Positions 9,590 through 18,551 of a DNA stretch of 64,000 bases are shown here, in pieces. Where the stretch lies: positions 186,001 to 250,000 of the forward strand of contig JAWKHJ010000008.1 of assembly GCA_041394905.1 (NCBI GenBank). The letters run 5' to 3'. Numbering within the stretch: the stretch's first letter is position 1; every line of letters starts with the position of its first letter. This stretch comes from RI-231 sp041394905. Its GTDB lineage: Bacteria > Acidobacteriota > Terriglobia > Bryobacterales > UBA6623. The notes under the pieces were generated by a model that saw only the letters and a program-made list of their open reading frames with translations, did no database searches and was not told the DNA's origin. The position numbers and the translations under genes were made by a program.

Positions 9590-10776
9590 GCGTCTTCAGC
9601 ACCTCGTCGTAGTGGTCCTGGTGCGGATGCGGAAGCACGCCGCTCTCATCCGGCCAAGTCTCGGCCATGATGTCGTTTTCCTTCGTCGGATCCTTCTTCA
9701 CCGAGCCGCCTTCCGGCGAATCCTCGTATCCGTCTTCCAAACCAAGAGTGTGACCGTACTCGTGTGCGATCCGGCGCGGGCGGCCCTCGTCGGTCGCCGC
9801 CTCGGGCGTTTGGTTGCCCGGCCCAGCTCCGAACAGGGTCTGGTTCATGCGGCCCACGCTCTTGTCGACAACGATCGGATCGTAGCCTTCGGTCGGCTCG
9901 CCCGAAGTGTTGACCTTCGTGTTTACGGTCACCTTGACTTCGTAGGGCTCGCCGTTGCGTTCGGCCGTTCCGCTCCAGGTCTCTTCGATCTGTTTCTTCG
10001 CCGCAGCAGCGTACTCTTCAGTCGCGTCCGGCCCGGAGAACTCCATGTTCGTGCGGATGTAGATCACATGGTTTTCGTCGTCCACGGCGACCTCGGTGCT
10101 GCCGCCTTTGTCAGACTTCTTGTAAGTGAGGCCGCTGGATTTGGAGTCGGGCTCGAGCTGCTGCACGACGCCTGCCCCGCCCCCGCCAGGACCGGCTTCG
10201 GTCGCCGACGGGGAGCTCGGCCCGGAGCCGCCCTCCCGGCATGCCGCCGCCGCCTCCTCCGCCTCCTCCGCTGCCGGATTGGCCAATGATCACCGTGAAC
10301 TCGCCCTTGACGATCTTGTTCGGCGGTCCGATTGCCTCCAAGACCGTGTCGCCCAAGCGGCACGCGGGCAAGTTGTTGATCATGACCGTCGGACTGCCGT
10401 CGATGACGACGCCGGGCCCGTGCGGTGGAACAGGCAAAGGCGTCGTACACAGGTGGATGTCGGCCATGCCCGCCATCGAAGTGATCATCGAGCCCATGGC
10501 GGCCGCTGCGGCTGCCTTGGTTGCCTCCTCGGCGGCCTTCGCGGCCGGCGCGCCAGGCGTTCCCGCCGCGGCGAGTGTCGCCGATTCGGCAACCTTGATC
10601 GTCGTGTCGCTGATCTGCTTCGCCGCCTGCAGCGCCGCCGCCGCGGCGGCCGGCACCCCGCGCCATGCGGGCAAGAACCCAATCAGAACGGTCGGGCTGC
10701 CCGGCCCCGGCTGCAACACCGGCGGCAGGGGATGCATGACGTTGTCCGTAATGCGGGCTGCGGGTCCTTGGGGCAT
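9579..10776 (-). CDS. PAAR-domain protein fused to a metzincin-like zinc protease (one frameshift)
   Basis: Probable spike-tip effector of a contractile secretion machine. Residues 1-45 (GPAARITDNVMHPLPP, SPTVLIGFLPAWRG) and about 105-165 (DIHLCTTPLP, GSPTVMINNLPACRLGD) form a PAAR domain split by an Ala-rich helical insert. A run of nine Gly follows, then the protease: HEYGHTLGLED (9732-9764) is the metzincin pattern HExxHxxGxxD with Asp as third ligand, and NDIMAETW is a plausible Met-turn. The frame breaks at about 10228-10240 inside C/G-rich sequence just after the Gly run, most simply a one-base error. First gene of a four-gene overlapping minus-strand unit. No secretion-system structural genes are in the window, so this is an orphan cargo island. 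PAAR confident; substrate unknown. Confidence 0.8.
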
Positions 10777-10804
10777 TCGTCCAACTTAAACAGCGACAAC
10801 CGCA

Positions 10805-10902
10805 AGGCTATTGTACATGCGATTTTCAACTTTTCTTTTCATCCCAGGCGGGCCATGGATTACTGCTTGACAGGCTATTGTAGATAGTCGATATTTGTAG
10901 AT
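10805..10902. promoter_or_regulatory. Divergent control region with three TTGTA[C/G]AT copies, candidate PadR operator
   Basis: Between the PAAR operon (minus) and padR (plus). TTGTACAT occurs at 10811-10818 and TTGTAGAT at 10878-10885 and 10895-10902. The first two sit in an 11-bp direct repeat AGGCTATTGTA (10805-10815, 10872-10882). A -35-like TTGACA is at 10867-10872. PadR proteins bind TGTA/ACAT-rich sites next to their own genes, so autoregulation is likely. Control of the PAAR operon is possible. Confidence 0.45.
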
Positions 10903-10917
10903 GATCGAGGTATGTAA

Positions 10918-11247
10918 ATGCCGAAGCCGTCTGACTTGCTGCAAGGTACGCTGGACCTACTCATCCTCAAAGCCATCCATCGCGAACCGGCCCATGGTTG
11001 GGCGATCGCGAAGCGCATCCAGCTCCTCTCCGACGAGGCGTTGGCCGTCCAGCAGGGCTCCCTTTACCCCGCGCTGCACCGCCTCGAGCAGCAGGGCTGG
11101 ATCACGGCCCAGTGGAAGGAAAGCGATTCCGGTCGACCGGCCAAGTTCTATGAGCTGACCAAGGAAGGTAGGCTCCAACTCGACCGCGAGCTCGAGACCT
11201 GGAAGCGCCTCTCCTCCGCGGTCGAGCTCGTCCTCCAGCGGGCCTAG
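10918..11247 (+). CDS. PadR family transcriptional regulator
   Basis: 109 aa winged-helix repressor. It shows the ADOP-associated PadR pattern: DLLQGTLDLLILKAIHREPAHGW, QQGSLYPALHRLEQQGWI (recognition helix), and WKRLSSAVELVLQ at the C-terminus. A GAGG ribosome-binding site (10907-10910) lies 7 bases before the ATG. A second ATG followed immediately by TAA (10912-10917) lies just upstream of the start. It ends 10 bases before the permease gene and very probably represses that pair; the inducing signal is unknown. Confidence 0.92.
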   Translation: MPKPSDLLQGTLDLLILKAIHREPAHGWAIAKRIQLLSDEALAVQQGSLYPALHRLEQQGWITAQWKESDSGRPAKFYELTKEGRLQLDRELETWKRLSSAVELVLQRA

Positions 11248-11257
11248 AGAGGAAGCC

Positions 11258-13881
11258 ATGCGCTTCATTCGGGTCCTTCAGCAGCGGTTGCGCTCCATCC
11301 TGCGCGGCTCGCGCGTAGATGAGGAGCTGACCCGCGAGCTCGCATTCCATCTCGACAAGCTGACCCAGGAGAACATCGACGCGGGTATGGCCCCGGACGA
11401 AGCCCGCCGCGCCGCGCGGCGCTCCCTGGGCGGCTTGGCGCAACTCGAAGAGCAATGCCGCGACCATCGCCGCATCGGTTGGCTGCGCGACTGGACGCGG
11501 GACGTCCTCTACGCTTGGCGTTCGCTTGCCAATACGCCCCGCTTCACCGCGACCGCCGTCGCAACGTTGTCCTTGGGCGTCGGCGTGAGCATTGCCGTCT
11601 ATGTGCTCGCCGAAGCGCTGCTGCTGCATTCGCTCCCATACCCCGAACCCGAACGACTGGTACATCTCGGCGACATGCGGCCTCAGAACCCTGGGGGCTT
11701 CGTCAGCCAAGCGAAGTTCCGCGACTGGCAGCAGTCGACCGCGGCGTTCGAGCGGATGGCGCTGACGACGATGGCTGAAGCGACCTTGACCGGAAACGGT
11801 GATGCGGAGCGTATCGAGGGCCGCGCCGTCTCGGAAGGTTTCTTCGAGATGCTCGGCGTGCAGCCGCAGCTCGGGCGCTTGTTCTCCGCCGAAGAGCAAC
11901 GGCCGGGCGGGCCCTGCGTCGTGATGCTGAGTCACGACTTCTGGACGCGTAGGTTGCTGGCGCGGTCCGACGCAGTGGGAAGCTCCGTCGTTCTCGACGA
12001 CCGGCCTTGCCTCGTCACCGGCGTAATGCCCGTGAGCTTTCACTTCAACGAAAGCGGCTTCAAGGTGGCGGAGTATTGGACGCCGATCGACCGGGTCATT
12101 CCTGACCGGCGGGTTGCCATGTACTGGGCTTACGCACGGCTGCTGCCCGGAGTATCGGTCGAAGCGGCGCAGGCCGAGATGAGCCAGATCACTTCTCGGC
12201 TCGCGCAGTCCTACAAGGAAGACGAAGGCTCGAGCGTAGGAGTGTTGCGCATGCGCGACAAACTGCTCGAGCCTTTGCGAGATGAGCTTTCGATCTTCGC
12301 GGTCGCCGCCTTGCTCGTCCTGCTCGCTGCTTGCGCGAACGTGGCGGGTATGTTGTTAGCCCGCGGCTTTGGCCGTTCCAAGGAGTTTGCGATTCGCGTT
12401 GCGCTGGGCGCAGGCCGCGCGCGTGTGATGCGGCTGCTGTTTGCCGAGAGCCTGCTGTTGTCAGGCTTGTCCGCCCTGCTGGGTGCGTTGTTTGCGGCTT
12501 GGCTGCTGCGCGCGGCGATCGCAGCCGCGGACCCAAGGATGGAGCTTGCCGAGGCCGTTCGCGTGAGCCCTTGGCTGCTCTTGTTCGCCGTGGCGCTCAC
12601 TCTGATGACCGGTGCGCTCGCGGGGCTTTGGCCGGCGCTGAGCGGTTCGCGCACGAGGATCGAGCGCGATTTGCGCGAGAGCGGCGCCGCTATGGTTGGC
12701 GGCAAGCGGCAGATGCGTTCGCTGCATCTGGTGGTCGTCGCGGAGGTCGCGCTTGCGGTGGTTCTGTTGACCTTCGCTGGCCTGCTTACCCGGAGCTTCG
12801 TCCATCTTTCGCAAACGGATTTGGGCTATCGCACCGAGCGAGTATTGACCTTCCAGATTCCGCTTCCGGCGGCGCACTACCGCACGACCGAGCAGCGCAA
12901 ACAATTTTGGGACACGCTGCTACCGCAATTGCAGGCCATCCCCGGCGCTCGTTCGGTTGCGGCTTCCGATAGCCTCCGCTGAGCGGCCGGTTCATGTCCA
13001 CCCCGTTCGAGGTGGAGGGACAAGACCGGCCTGCGAATCCGATGGAGACAAGCGCTCGCGGACTGGTGGTGACGTCAGGGTACTTCCAAACGCTCGGGAT
13101 CGAGCTGCGTCGAGGCCGGCTCTTTGACGATCACGATGGGGCGTCGAAGGAGTCGGCTCTGGTGGTGAACGAAGCTTTCGTGCGGAAGCTGCTCGTGGAT
13201 CGGGAGCCCATCGGCGCCCGCGTGCGCTTCGGCGGTGGTTCGCGCTGGGCGCGCATCGTGGGCGTGGTCGCCGACGTTCGCTTCTGGGGACCGGCGGTGG
13301 ACCCCGACGCCGAAGCGTACGTTCTCGACACCGCCGCGCCGCAACTGCAATTCGTCGCGATCCACACCGCGCTTGCGGAGCAGTCCACCTTGGCGGAGGC
13401 GCGCAAGGCCGTCCAGCGGATTGATCCCGCGTTGCCGATCACGCAAGTGCGGACGATGCAGCAGGCCGCGGACGAATCGCTTGCGGCGCGCCGTCAGATG
13501 ATGACTCTGCTGGCCGGCTTCGCAATTGTGACGTGGGTAATGGCCGCCATGGGGCTCAGCGGCGTCATGCTCTACGCGGTCTCTCGTCGACGACGCGAGA
13601 TCGGCCTGCGGATTGCGCTAGGGGCTCGTCCCGGAGACGTGTCGCGGGGGGTATTGCGCACTGCGGCGAAGCTGCTTGCGGTTGGCTCCGCGCTCGGCGT
13701 TGCGGCGGCCTTGGCCGGCGGTCGTGTGCTCGAATCCAGGCTCTATGGCGTCCCCTGGTACGACCCGGCGACGCTGGCCGCAGCGCCGGCTGTGCTCGCT
13801 GCGATTACGCTGGCGGTCTGCTTAGCCCCGGCCCGGCGCGCCTCCGCCGTCCAGCCTATGGAGGCATTGCGCCAACCATAG
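11258..13881 (+). CDS. ADOP family ABC transporter permease, MacB/FtsX-like (one frameshift)
   Basis: Acidobacterial duplicated-orphan-permease type: a soluble N-terminal segment (ELTRELAFHLDKLTQEN, DEARRAARRSLGG), then FtsX-type halves with the large extracytoplasmic MacB-like domain, and membrane helices near 12290-12500, 12570-12790 and 13500-13850. No ATPase domain is present, as usual in this family. The reading frame breaks at about 12977, where one C appears missing in a CTCCGCT context; the protein continues as LSGRFMSTPFEVEG. Total length about 870 aa fits the family. Directly behind padR (10 bases). Substrate unknown; related proteins are implicated in efflux or lipoprotein trafficking. 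Confidence 0.86.
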
Positions 13882-13933
13882 CAGGGGCAAGCACGCGCTA
13901 CAGTAGGGACGCTCCACCATGTACCGTGCTGCC

Positions 13934-16285
13934 ATGTCCCGTGCCACTCCCTTCCTCGTCCTTCTTTTCCTTGCCGCTTGTGCGGGCGATCCTTCCCCAC
14001 AGCCATCCAAGCTGACGCTTTGGTACGACCAGCCTGCGGTCGAGTGGACCGAGGCATTGCCCGTAGGCAATGGCCGTCTTGGCGCCATGGTCTTCGGCGG
14101 TGTTGGGAACGAGCGCATTCAGGTGAACGAGGACACCGTGTGGCAGGGCGCGCCGCACGACTACGCGCATCCCGGCGCGGTCAAAGCTCTACCCGAGATT
14201 CGCCGCCTGCTCTGGGCGGGTAAGCAAGCCGAGGCGGAGAAACTCGCCATGGAGCGCTTCATGAGCGAGCCCTTGCATCAGAAGGCGTATCAGGCTTTCG
14301 TCGATCTCGAGGTCGAGACGCCGGCTTTGGCAGGCGCGGAGCCGGCGGGGTATCGCCGCGAGCTCGACCTCGACTCCGGCGTTTCGACTGTGGTCTTTGA
14401 GGCCGGCGGCGTGCGATATCGGCGCGAAGTGTTCGCCAGCTTTCCCGACCAAGTGATCGTCGTGCATCTGACCGCGGAATCGGGTCCGTTGGACTTCACG
14501 GCCGATCTTTCGAGCATTCACCCGAATGTGCAGGTACAGGCCGACGGCTCGGATCTCTTGCTTAGTGGCGGAGTTTCCGATGGGGAAATCCGATTCGAGG
14601 CCAGGTTGGCGGCCTTGACGGATGGCAAAGCCGAGGTCGCGGACGGCAAGCTGCACGTCTCCGGCGCCAAGGAAGCGACCTTGCTGCTCGCCGGGGCGAC
14701 CAACTTCGTCAACTTTCGCGATGTCTCCGGCGACCCGCACTCCCGCAATGAGGCAGTGCTCGTGAAGGCGCGCGCGAAGAGTTATGGCGATCTCGAGTCC
14801 GCCCATCTTGCTGACCATCGCGAGCTGTTCCGCCGGGTTAGTCTCGACTTGGGCGAGACGCCCGCCGCCGAGCTTCCAACCGACGAGCGCATCCGCAATT
14901 TCGCTTCAGGCAACGACCCTCAGTTGGTGGCGCTGCTGTTCCAATACGGCCGCTACTTGTTGATCGGCTCCAGCCGCGCGGGCGGCCAGCCGGCCAACCT
15001 GCAAGGCTTGTGGAACGACTCGAACAAGCCGGCGTGGGAGTCCAAGTACACGGTCAACATCAACACCGAGATGAACTATTGGCCGGCCGAGATGACCAAC
15101 CTCTCCGAGACGGTCGACCCGCTTTTCGATGCGCTCGAGGACCTCTCGCAATCCGGCGCCTCAGTGGCGCGCGAACACTACGGCGCCAACGGCTGGGTGT
15201 TGCACCACAACTTCGACCTGTGGCGCGGGGCCGCGCCGATCAACGCCTCCAACCACGGCATCTGGCCGAGCGGCGGTTCCTGGCTCTGCCAACAGGCTTG
15301 GCAGCGCTACCTCTATACCGGCGACGGCGAGTTCCTCTCGCAAACCGGTTATCCCCTGATGAAGGGCGCTGCGGAGTTCTTCGCCGACGTGCTCGTCGAG
15401 ACGCCCGACGGCCGCTGGCTCGTCTCCGGCCCAAGCAACTCGCCCGAACAAGGCGGGCTGGTCATGGGGCCGACGATGGACCACCAGATCATCCGGAACT
15501 TGTTTGGAAATACGATCGCCGCATCGGAAATTCTCGGGGTCGACGAAGAATTGCGTGAGAGGCTCTCGGCCATGCGTGAGCGTATCGCGCCGAATCAGAT
15601 CGGCCGCCTGGGCCAGTTGCAAGAGTGGCTCGAGGACGTGGACGACCCGGAGAATCATCACCGTCACGTTTCGCACTTGTTCGGTCTGCACCCGGGAGTC
15701 GAGATCACGCCCTTCGGGACGCCGGAGCTGTTTGCGGCGGCGCGCAAGTCGCTCGAGTTTCGTGGCGATGGCGCAACGGGCTGGTCGATGGGCTGGAAGG
15801 TCAACTTGTGGGCGCGGCTGCTCGACGGCGATCACGCCTTCCTGCTGCTGCGGAACCTGGTGCGGCCCGTCCCCAAGGAGCGCGGCGAAGGCGGCGGCTT
15901 GTATCCCAACATGTTCGACGCGCATCCGCCGTTCCAGATCGACGGCAATTTTGGCGCGACGGCCGGCATCACCGAGATGCTGCTGCAAAGCCAAGATCCT
16001 TACGGCAAGCCTTTGGGCAAGAGCGCGGTGCAGAGCGGCCAGAAAGGCTTTTTGCATTTGCTCCCGGCCCTGCCGTCGGCGCTGCCGTCCGGCGAGGTCT
16101 CGGGGCTGCGGGGGCGCGGCGGATTCGAAGTGAGCCTGAAGTGGAGCGACGGCGAGCTCGAGTGGGCGGACATCCGTTCGCTGCTGGGCAAGCCGGTGAC
16201 GGTTCGCTACGGCGATCTCGAGAAAGAGCTGGCGCCGGCGCAGGGCGACACGGTGCGGCTGGAGAGGTCGGCGTTCCGCCGCTAG
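13934..16285 (+). CDS. Glycoside hydrolase family 95, alpha-L-fucosidase-like lipoprotein
   Basis: Hydrolyses terminal alpha-L-fucosyl (or alpha-L-galactosyl) residues outside the cell. 783 aa from the ATG at 13934, which opens straight into a lipoprotein signal (FLVLLFLAAC, lipobox Cys). An ATG five codons earlier (13919) is possible. GH95 features: WTEALPVGNGRLGAMVFGG, NEDTVWQG, NINTEMNYWPAE (catalytic-base Asn region), NHGIWPSGGSWLCQ, SGPSNSPEQG (general-acid Glu region), and QIDGNFGATAG. Intact and of family-typical length. Followed 62 bases later by an HpcH/HpaI aldolase, which would fit use of the released deoxy-sugar. Confidence 0.9.
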   Translation: MSRATPFLVLLFLAACAGDPSPQPSKLTLWYDQPAVEWTEALPVGNGRLGAMVFGGVGNERIQVNEDTVWQGAPHDYAHPGAVKALPEIRRLLWAGKQAEAEKLAMERFMSEPLHQKAYQAFVDLEVETPALAGAEPAGYRRELDLDSGVSTVVFEAGGVRYRREVFASFPDQVIVVHLTAESGPLDFTADLSSIHPNVQVQADGSDLLLSGGVSDGEIRFEARLAALTDGKAEVADGKLHVSGAKEATLLLAGATNFVNFRDVSGDPHSRNEAVLVKARAKSYGDLESAHLADHRELFRRVSLDLGETPAAELPTDERIRNFASGNDPQLVALLFQYGRYLLIGSSRAGGQPANLQGLWNDSNKPAWESKYTVNINTEMNYWPAEMTNLSETVDPLFDALEDLSQSGASVAREHYGANGWVLHHNFDLWRGAAPINASNHGIWPSGGSWLCQQAWQRYLYTGDGEFLSQTGYPLMKGAAEFFADVLVETPDGRWLVSGPSNSPEQGGLVMGPTMDHQIIRNLFGNTIAASEILGVDEELRERLSAMRERIAPNQIGRLGQLQEWLEDVDDPENHHRHVSHLFGLHPGVEITPFGTPELFAAARKSLEFRGDGATGWSMGWKVNLWARLLDGDHAFLLLRNLVRPVPKERGEGGGLYPNMFDAHPPFQIDGNFGATAGITEMLLQSQDPYGKPLGKSAVQSGQKGFLHLLPALPSALPSGEVSGLRGRGGFEVSLKWSDGELEWADIRSLLGKPVTVRYGDLEKELAPAQGDTVRLERSAFRR

Positions 16286-16347
16286 ACGCGCGTCGGGTAC
16301 ACTGGTCCGTTTGCGCAAGCATTCCCTAGAAGGAGATCGATACCCTT

Positions 16348-17190
16348 ATGAGCACCCCTGTTTCCGGCGCGGAATTCAAGGACCAACTCCGCTCCGGCGC
16401 TCCGAAATTCGGCCTGTTCGTCAACACGCACAGCCCCACCGTCGCCGAGCAGTTGGCCCACTCTGGCTATGACTGGCTGTTAGTCGACACGCAGCACGGC
16501 CCGATGGATCGCGAGAAGCTCTCCGCGATGCTGTGCGCGATCGCGAGCGGCGGGGCGAAGTCGATGGTGCGCGTGGGCGGCTTCGACGACCGCCAAGGCA
16601 TCCAGCAAGCGCTCGACTTGGGCGCGGACGGCGTGCTCATTCCTTACATCAACACCGCCGAAGAGGCGGAGCAAGCTGTGAGCTGCGCCCGCTATCCGAC
16701 CGCCGGCACGCGCTCGGTCTACTTCCCGCAGCGCTCGACCAACAAGGCCGGCCTGCTCGGCTACGTGCCGAACGCGAACAAGAACATCATGGTCGCGTTG
16801 CAGGTGGAGACCGCAGCCTGCATCGAGAACATGGACGCCATCGCCGCGGTCGACGGCGTCGACATTTTGTTCCTGGGCCAGAACGACCTGTGCATGTCGA
16901 TGGGCCTCTATGAGAAGTACGAGTTCCCGCACATGTACACTTCGCCGGAGCTCAACGACGCGACGGCGAAGCTGAAGGCGGCCGCCGAGAAGAACGGCAA
17001 GATCCTGGGGCTATTCCTATTCGGGACCGACCGCGTGGCGGAGTTCCTGAGCAAGGGTTTCCGCTTCATTTCGATCGGCAACGACCTGCACCACATCCTG
17101 ACGCAGTGTGCGGGGTACATGCCGAAGCTCGAAGAGGCCGCGAAGGCGGAGAATACGAGCTGGACGCGGCGTCCGACGGCGCTTTTCTAG
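16348..17190 (+). CDS. HpcH/HpaI aldolase family protein
   Basis: Class II pyruvate aldolase of the HpcH/HpaI family (includes 2-keto-3-deoxy-L-rhamnonate aldolase RhmA), cleaving 2-keto-3-deoxy acids to pyruvate and an aldehyde. 280 aa. The catalytic His lies in DTQHGPMD, a conserved Arg in MVRV, the metal-binding Glu in LQVETA and Asp in GQNDLCMSMG; DGVLIPYINTAEEA is a family signature. AAGGAG lies about 12 bases upstream of the ATG. It sits behind the GH95 gene; a deoxy-sugar acid such as 2-keto-3-deoxyfuconate or -rhamnonate is a reasonable guess, and a rhamnonate-dehydratase-like gene lies at 51.7 kb. Substrate inferred. Confidence 0.87.
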   Translation: MSTPVSGAEFKDQLRSGAPKFGLFVNTHSPTVAEQLAHSGYDWLLVDTQHGPMDREKLSAMLCAIASGGAKSMVRVGGFDDRQGIQQALDLGADGVLIPYINTAEEAEQAVSCARYPTAGTRSVYFPQRSTNKAGLLGYVPNANKNIMVALQVETAACIENMDAIAAVDGVDILFLGQNDLCMSMGLYEKYEFPHMYTSPELNDATAKLKAAAEKNGKILGLFLFGTDRVAEFLSKGFRFISIGNDLHHILTQCAGYMPKLEEAAKAENTSWTRRPTALF

Positions 17191-17241
17191 CGCAAGAGGC
17201 GACAAATCGCGACAAAAGCGGACATTTGCGGACATTCGCAA

Positions 17242-17275
17242 AAGGGCGGCGAACCCAGATCGGGTCGCCGCCCTT
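17242..17275 (+). terminator. GC-rich hairpin after the aldolase gene
   Basis: AAGGGCGGCGA-A-CCC pairs with GGG-TCGCCGCCCTT around a 5-base loop (14 pairs, one bulge), 51 bases after the aldolase stop. No T-run follows. A terminator role is plausible from position and stability. Confidence 0.5.
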
Positions 17276-17324
17276 CGCCCTTCAGATCTTAGGATAGACC
17301 CTGTGTCAAGCGAGGAGGCGAAGG

Positions 17325-18078
17325 ATGCCGAGTTGGAACCCGGAACAGTATCTGAAGTTTGGCGACCTGCGGACGCGTCCCGCACGTGACTTGGCGCAGG
17401 CGGTGAAGATCGGCGATCCGCGCCGTGTGGCGGACCTGGGCTGTGGGCCGGGCAACAGCACGGCCGTTTGCCGCGAGCGCTGGCCGGGGGCGACGGTCGT
17501 TGGAATCGATCGCTCTGCGGAGATGATCGAGCGTGCTCGTGCGGGCCGGCCCGAAGGCGACTGGCGCGTTGGCGACATTGCCGAGTGGAGTCGCACGGCG
17601 GACGGAGACCGCTTCGACGTGGTGTTCTCGAACGCGGCGCTGCAGTGGGTGGGCGACCATGCTTCGCTGCTTCCGGCGTTGCTTGGCCGCGTGGCGCCGG
17701 GCGGAGCATTGGCCGTACAGATGCCGGCGTATGACAACCCGGCGAACCGCGTGTTGCGCGAGATGGCAAGGGATTGGAAGATCGAGGCGCGGGAGTGGAG
17801 GTCGCACTCGCTCGACTTCTACTACGAGACCCTGCGGCCCCATACCGAGCGGCTCGACCTCTGGACGACGGAGTACCTGCAAGTGATGGCGGATGTCGCC
17901 GCGATCGTCGAATGGTACAAGGGCACGGCTTTGCGTCCCTACCTAGAGGCGGTGGAGACGGGCGGGAGCGCTTCTTGGGCGAGTTCGCGGAGCGGCTGCG
18001 CGAGGCGTATCCGGCGTCGCCGGAGGGCGGGGTGTTATTTCCTTTGGACGCCTATTCCTGGTTGCGTACGTGGGGTGA
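17325..18078 (+). CDS. tam: Trans-aconitate 2-methyltransferase-like SAM methyltransferase (two frameshifts)
   Basis: Methylates trans-aconitate with SAM, removing an inhibitor of the TCA cycle. The N-terminus SWNPEQYLKFGDLRTRPARDL is typical of Tam. The SAM site is VADLGCGPGNST, followed by GIDRSAEMIERAR and SNAALQWVGDH. WTTEYLQVM and VEWYKGTALRPYLE match the C-terminal half. The frame breaks near 17957 and near 18045; with both repaired the protein ends RLFLVAYVG at the TGA at 18076-18078, giving about 250 aa, the usual Tam length. A longer open frame running past 18078 is an artefact of the breaks. Confidence 0.82.
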
Positions 18079-18168
18079 GCCAGCGACTTTGCTTTGTGCG
18101 ACCGTTCCAGCCGCAAGCGGTGGAGAGCATCGACCGGGCGGAGCGTGGGCGGCGAGACGGGCTAACTG

Positions 18169-18193
18169 CACTTGACATCCAAGTGAACACTTG
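18169..18193. promoter_or_regulatory. Palindromic CACTTG/CAAGTG cluster upstream of the second padR
   Basis: CACTTG (18169-18174), CAAGTG (18180-18185) and CACTTG (18188-18193) form two interlocking inverted repeats; the right-hand one (CAAGTG-AA-CACTTG) is perfect. A -35-like TTGACA (18172-18177) overlaps the cluster. It lies immediately upstream of a PadR gene, so it is a good operator candidate. No convincing -10 is seen at standard spacing. Confidence 0.4.
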
Positions 18194-18233
18194 CCAGCAT
18201 CACTAGAATGTCAGTGAAGAGCGTCGCATCGAG

Positions 18234-18548
18234 TTGCTTCGCGGGACGCTCGACCTCATCGTGCTGCGCGCCTTGTCCTCCATGGGGCCGCTCCATGCGT
18301 ATGCGTTAGCGACGCGACTCGAACAGGTTTCGGACCATCCGCTCGCCCTCAATCAGGGGACGCTCTACCCGGCTCTGGTTCGGCTGGAGCAGAAAGGGTG
18401 GATCAAGGGCTCCTGGGGCAAGACCGAGAACAATCGCGAGGCCAAATTCTATGCCATCACGAAGGCTGGAGAGGGCGCTCTTATGGAGAAGGTCGAGAGC
18501 TGGCGGCGTCTATCCGGTCTGGTGGACAAGCTCCTGTTGGAGTTTTGA
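18234..18548 (+). CDS. PadR family transcriptional regulator (start uncertain)
   Basis: About 104 aa winged-helix regulator: LLRGTLDLIVLRALSSMGPLHAYALA, LNQGTLYPALVRLEQKGWI, and WRRLSGLVDKLLLEF. The open frame upstream of the TTG at 18234 reads SEERRIE, which looks genuine, but the only nearby ATG (18208) is out of frame, so the start probably carries an indel. It ends 3 bases before the ADOP permease gene, the usual arrangement, and resembles the PadR at 10918. Confidence 0.85.
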   Translation: MLRGTLDLIVLRALSSMGPLHAYALATRLEQVSDHPLALNQGTLYPALVRLEQKGWIKGSWGKTENNREAKFYAITKAGEGALMEKVESWRRLSGLVDKLLLEF

Positions 18549-18551
18549 GTG

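Noticed and set aside
10230..10270. Run of glycine codons in the PAAR protein read as a programmed frameshift site
   Set aside because: A slippery-site explanation is possible, but the many unprogrammed indels in this window make an assembly error simpler.
15161..16318. 385-codon open frame antisense to the GH95 gene
   Set aside because: Overlaps the catalytic half of an intact GH95 enzyme; no recognisable motif or ribosome-binding site.
17205..17240. Short repeated GCGGACATT units after the aldolase gene
   Set aside because: Only two imperfect copies in a 40-base spacer; no array structure.
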